Shown: one piece after another, positions 12,953 through 14,747 of the stretch
How positions within the stretch are numbered: position 1 is the stretch's first letter
Layout: every line of letters starts with the position of its first letter
Assembly: GCA_003503995.1 (NCBI GenBank)
Contig: DOCA01000009.1
Location: 1-14,747, forward strand
Source: Holosporales bacterium
GTDB lineage: Bacteria > Pseudomonadota > Alphaproteobacteria > Caedimonadales > UBA9215
DNA length: 14,747 bases
Direction: 5' to 3'
The notes under the pieces: generated by a model
Seen by the model: only the letters and a program-made list of their open reading frames with translations
What the model was told of the DNA's origin: nothing
Database searches by the model: none
Position numbers and translations under genes: made by a program

Positions 12953-14023
12953 ATGAGTGCAGATCAAGCCCCCGCTGCTCAGGAACCCTCAGAAGAGAAA
13001 AAAGAGAAAACTGTAAAAACTGTAAAACCTCTTAAAGGGATGCAAAAGGCAGCGGCTTTTATGCTAGCTCTCCCCGAAGCACATATCCAGAAAATATTTA
13101 CAGAATTAGATGAGATGGAAGTTGTTGATCTTTCTCAAGCCATGGCAACTCTTGGAAAAGTTAGAGCCGAAAATGTTGAGAACCTCTTTGTTGAGTTTGT
13201 TGAAAAATCTGGATCTAGCGCCAGTCTTGTTGGTACTCTTTCTTCCACAGAAGTTCTTCTTGGAAAGGTTTTTAGCTCGAATAAGGTTGCTTCTATTATG
13301 GAAGAAATCAGTGGGCCTGCTGGGCGCACCATGTGGGATAAACTTAATAATGTTGATGAAAAGTCTCTCGCTAATTATCTGAAAAATGAGCATCCTCAAA
13401 CTATTGCTGTTGTTCTCTCCAAAATTAAACCTGACCATGCCGCCAAAATTTTTGCCCTTTTTTCCGATGAATTATCTCTTGAAATTATGAGCCGAACCAT
13501 TCACATGGAAACGGTTGGTCGTGAAATTTTGGGCAATATTGAACAAACCCTAAAATCAGAATTTATTGCAAACTTCTCAAGGGGAGATAAGAAAGATCCC
13601 CATGAACGTTTGGCTGAAGTCTTTAACTTTTTTGATCGCCCCACAGAAAGTCGTTTCATGGAACGTCTTGAGGTAAACAATAAAGAATCTGCGGAGCGCA
13701 TCCGAGCCTTAATGTTTACCTTTAATGACATTGTTAAAATTGATGGTGGTGGTATTCAAACGATTCTCCGTATCGTTGATAAAAGCAAACTTGCTTTGGC
13801 TCTTAAAGGTGCCAATGAAGAAATTAAGACGCTCTTTTTCAACAATATGTCTGAGCGTGCGGCCAAGCTTTTAAAAGAAGACATGGAATCTCTTGGTATG
13901 GTTCGTCTACGCGATGTTGACGAGGCTCAAATGGAAATTGTCACAGCTACAAAAGATGAAATCGACAAAGGTAAAATTGTTGTAAGTCAAGGAGGAGACG
14001 ATAATGACCAACTTATCGGATAA
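12953..14023 (+). CDS. fliG: Flagellar motor switch protein FliG
   Basis: FliG forms the rotor ring that transmits torque from the stators; it binds FliF through its N-terminal domain and FliM through the middle. The 356-residue product shows the three-domain layout. An N-terminal domain spans about 28-120. A middle domain has the EHPQT motif at 146-150. The C-terminal torque domain has an MFTF variant of the MFVF hinge at 254-257, followed by IVDKSKLALALKGANEE. The torque-helix charges of Escherichia coli FliG (Arg281, Asp288/289, Arg297) are matched by Arg302, Glu309/Asp310 and Arg318, so the motor should work in the usual way. A charged Lys/Glu-rich tail of about 25 residues precedes the N-terminal domain. 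AAGGTGAG lies 5 bases before the ATG. The 3' end overlaps fliH by 20 bp, suggesting translational coupling. Confidence 0.96.
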   Translation: MSADQAPAAQEPSEEKKEKTVKTVKPLKGMQKAAAFMLALPEAHIQKIFTELDEMEVVDLSQAMATLGKVRAENVENLFVEFVEKSGSSASLVGTLSSTEVLLGKVFSSNKVASIMEEISGPAGRTMWDKLNNVDEKSLANYLKNEHPQTIAVVLSKIKPDHAAKIFALFSDELSLEIMSRTIHMETVGREILGNIEQTLKSEFIANFSRGDKKDPHERLAEVFNFFDRPTESRFMERLEVNNKESAERIRALMFTFNDIVKIDGGGIQTILRIVDKSKLALALKGANEEIKTLFFNNMSERAAKLLKEDMESLGMVRLRDVDEAQMEIVTATKDEIDKGKIVVSQGGDDNDQLIG

Positions 14024-14729
14024 TACCGCCCCCCTTGAAAAGGAAACAAAAACTCAGAAATACCTTTTTGATACGGAATTTAGTTATTCAGAGACAAGTG
14101 ATGATATTCAGTCCATCACACCTAAACAATTAGCTGCAGCAAACAAAGACGTTGGCAAACAGTCTTATAACGAGGGCTATGAAAAAGGTGTCAAAGATAC
14201 AAATGAAGGTATCATAAGGATGGCAGCTGATCAGATGTTTGTGATTACAGCTAAGCTTGAAGAGCTTATAGAGACAGAGAAAGGGCTTCTTGAAACTTTT
14301 CATGTACAAGTTGCCCAAGTTTGTGAATTAATTATTTCAAAAGTAATGCCAACATTATTAAATCAAGGGGCATTTGAAGAGATAAAAGGTATTATTGATA
14401 AGGCTTACAAGAGTCTACCGCAAGATAAAAAAATAACTATCAATGTCCATCAAAGCCTTGTAGAACAGGTGACTCAGCATATAAAAACTTTTCAAGAAAA
14501 TAACGACTCCATTGCCCAAATCTCTGTTAAGTCTGGGGAGAATTTTGAAAAAAGTGACTGTAGCATTTCTTGGGACGGTGCTGGCATTGAACACTATTCA
14601 CAATCCATTATTCAAGAGGTTACAGAAACACTTTTGCGGCTCTCTGGTAAGCCTCTAGAGGATGCTCCTAAAGCTGCAGAAAAAGTTGCAGAAAAAAACG
14701 AAGAAGTCATAGAAGAAGGAAACGCATAG
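14004..14729 (+). CDS. fliH: Flagellar export regulator FliH (FlbE)
   Basis: FliH is the soluble stator of the flagellar type III export ATPase; it binds FliI and docks it to the FliN ring. The 241-residue product has a variable N-terminus, the Gly-rich heptad block YNEGYEKGVKDTNEG at 55-69 typical of FliH, and a long coiled-coil helix (about 72-115). A C-terminal domain follows with ITINVHQSLVEQV (144-156) and the DCSISWDGAGIE block at 185-196. The last 25 residues are Ala/Glu/Lys-rich. The order fliG-fliH-fliN matches the Caulobacter fliG-flbE-fliN order. The ATG lies inside fliG and has a very strong ribosome site (GGAGGAG) about 6 bases upstream, so fliH can be well translated despite the overlap. 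Sequence conservation in this family is low; identity rests on the two motifs and the position. Confidence 0.88.
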   Translation: MTNLSDNTAPLEKETKTQKYLFDTEFSYSETSDDIQSITPKQLAAANKDVGKQSYNEGYEKGVKDTNEGIIRMAADQMFVITAKLEELIETEKGLLETFHVQVAQVCELIISKVMPTLLNQGAFEEIKGIIDKAYKSLPQDKKITINVHQSLVEQVTQHIKTFQENNDSIAQISVKSGENFEKSDCSISWDGAGIEHYSQSIIQEVTETLLRLSGKPLEDAPKAAEKVAEKNEEVIEEGNA

Positions 14730-14730
14730 T

Positions 14731-14747
14731 ATGTCAGATGAAGAAAA
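14731..14747 (+). CDS. fliN: Start of a gene, probably fliN (cut by window edge)
   Basis: An ATG one base after the fliH stop, with AAGGA 10 bases upstream, opens a frame reading MSDEE before the window ends. FliN, the C-ring protein that binds FliH, follows fliH in the Caulobacter-type fliF-fliG-flbE-fliN-flbD operon and often begins with a short acidic segment. Five codons cannot prove identity; the call rests on gene order. Confidence 0.5.

Noticed and set aside
1..14747. CRISPR array, tRNA/rRNA genes, insertion sequences or transposases
   Set aside because: No regularly spaced repeats, no tRNA-like cloverleaf or rRNA stretch, and no transposase-like frame was seen on either strand by eye.

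Overview
The window reads as one stretch of an AT-rich alphaproteobacterial chromosome. Three things point there: an rlpA-dacA-tmk block, an IHF-beta gene, and a flagellar block ordered fliF-fliG-fliH-(fliN) as in Caulobacter and relatives. A UhpC/GlpT-type sugar-phosphate antiporter suggests a host-associated or intracellular life. A Holosporales-type (Paracaedibacter/Odyssella-like) protist symbiont would fit, but that is inference; no rRNA or other marker is present.

Layout. (1) 1-2355, minus strand: rlpA -> dacA -> tmk (tmk cut by the window edge), an envelope and nucleotide block. (2) 2440-2778, minus strand: ihfB with its own hairpin terminator. (3) 2901-7167, plus strand: hook genes fliK, flgD and flgE, closed by a strong terminator. 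fliK and flgD each have a near-consensus sigma-54 (-24/-12) promoter. (4) 7233-10989, plus strand, non-flagellar: an unrecognised exported protein, a UhpC-like transporter, and the mlaA-mlaC phospholipid-trafficking pair. (5) 10990-11245: a 256-bp intergenic region with a sigma-70-like promoter, a possible 21-codon ORF behind a perfect Shine-Dalgarno sequence, and a palindrome. (6) 11246-14747, plus strand: fliF, fliG, fliH and the first bases of a gene that is probably fliN; these are the MS ring, switch and export-regulator genes.

How they work together. FliF and FliG form the basal body base, and FliH/FliN serve export and the C-ring. FlgD caps the growing hook, FlgE is the hook subunit, and FliK measures hook length. 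The hook genes carry sigma-54 promoters, while the fliF operon shows no -24/-12 element and a sigma-70-like one instead. This mirrors the Caulobacter early/late hierarchy, in which the sigma-54 activator FlbD is encoded just beyond fliN. IHF, which bends DNA at many sigma-54 promoters, has its beta subunit encoded divergently from fliK.

I do not see an obviously new multi-gene system. The less ordinary items are the two sigma-54 promoters beside ihfB, the small leader-like ORF before fliF, a terminator-like hairpin inside the end of mlaA, the orphan exported protein at 7233, and the unusually long FlgD.
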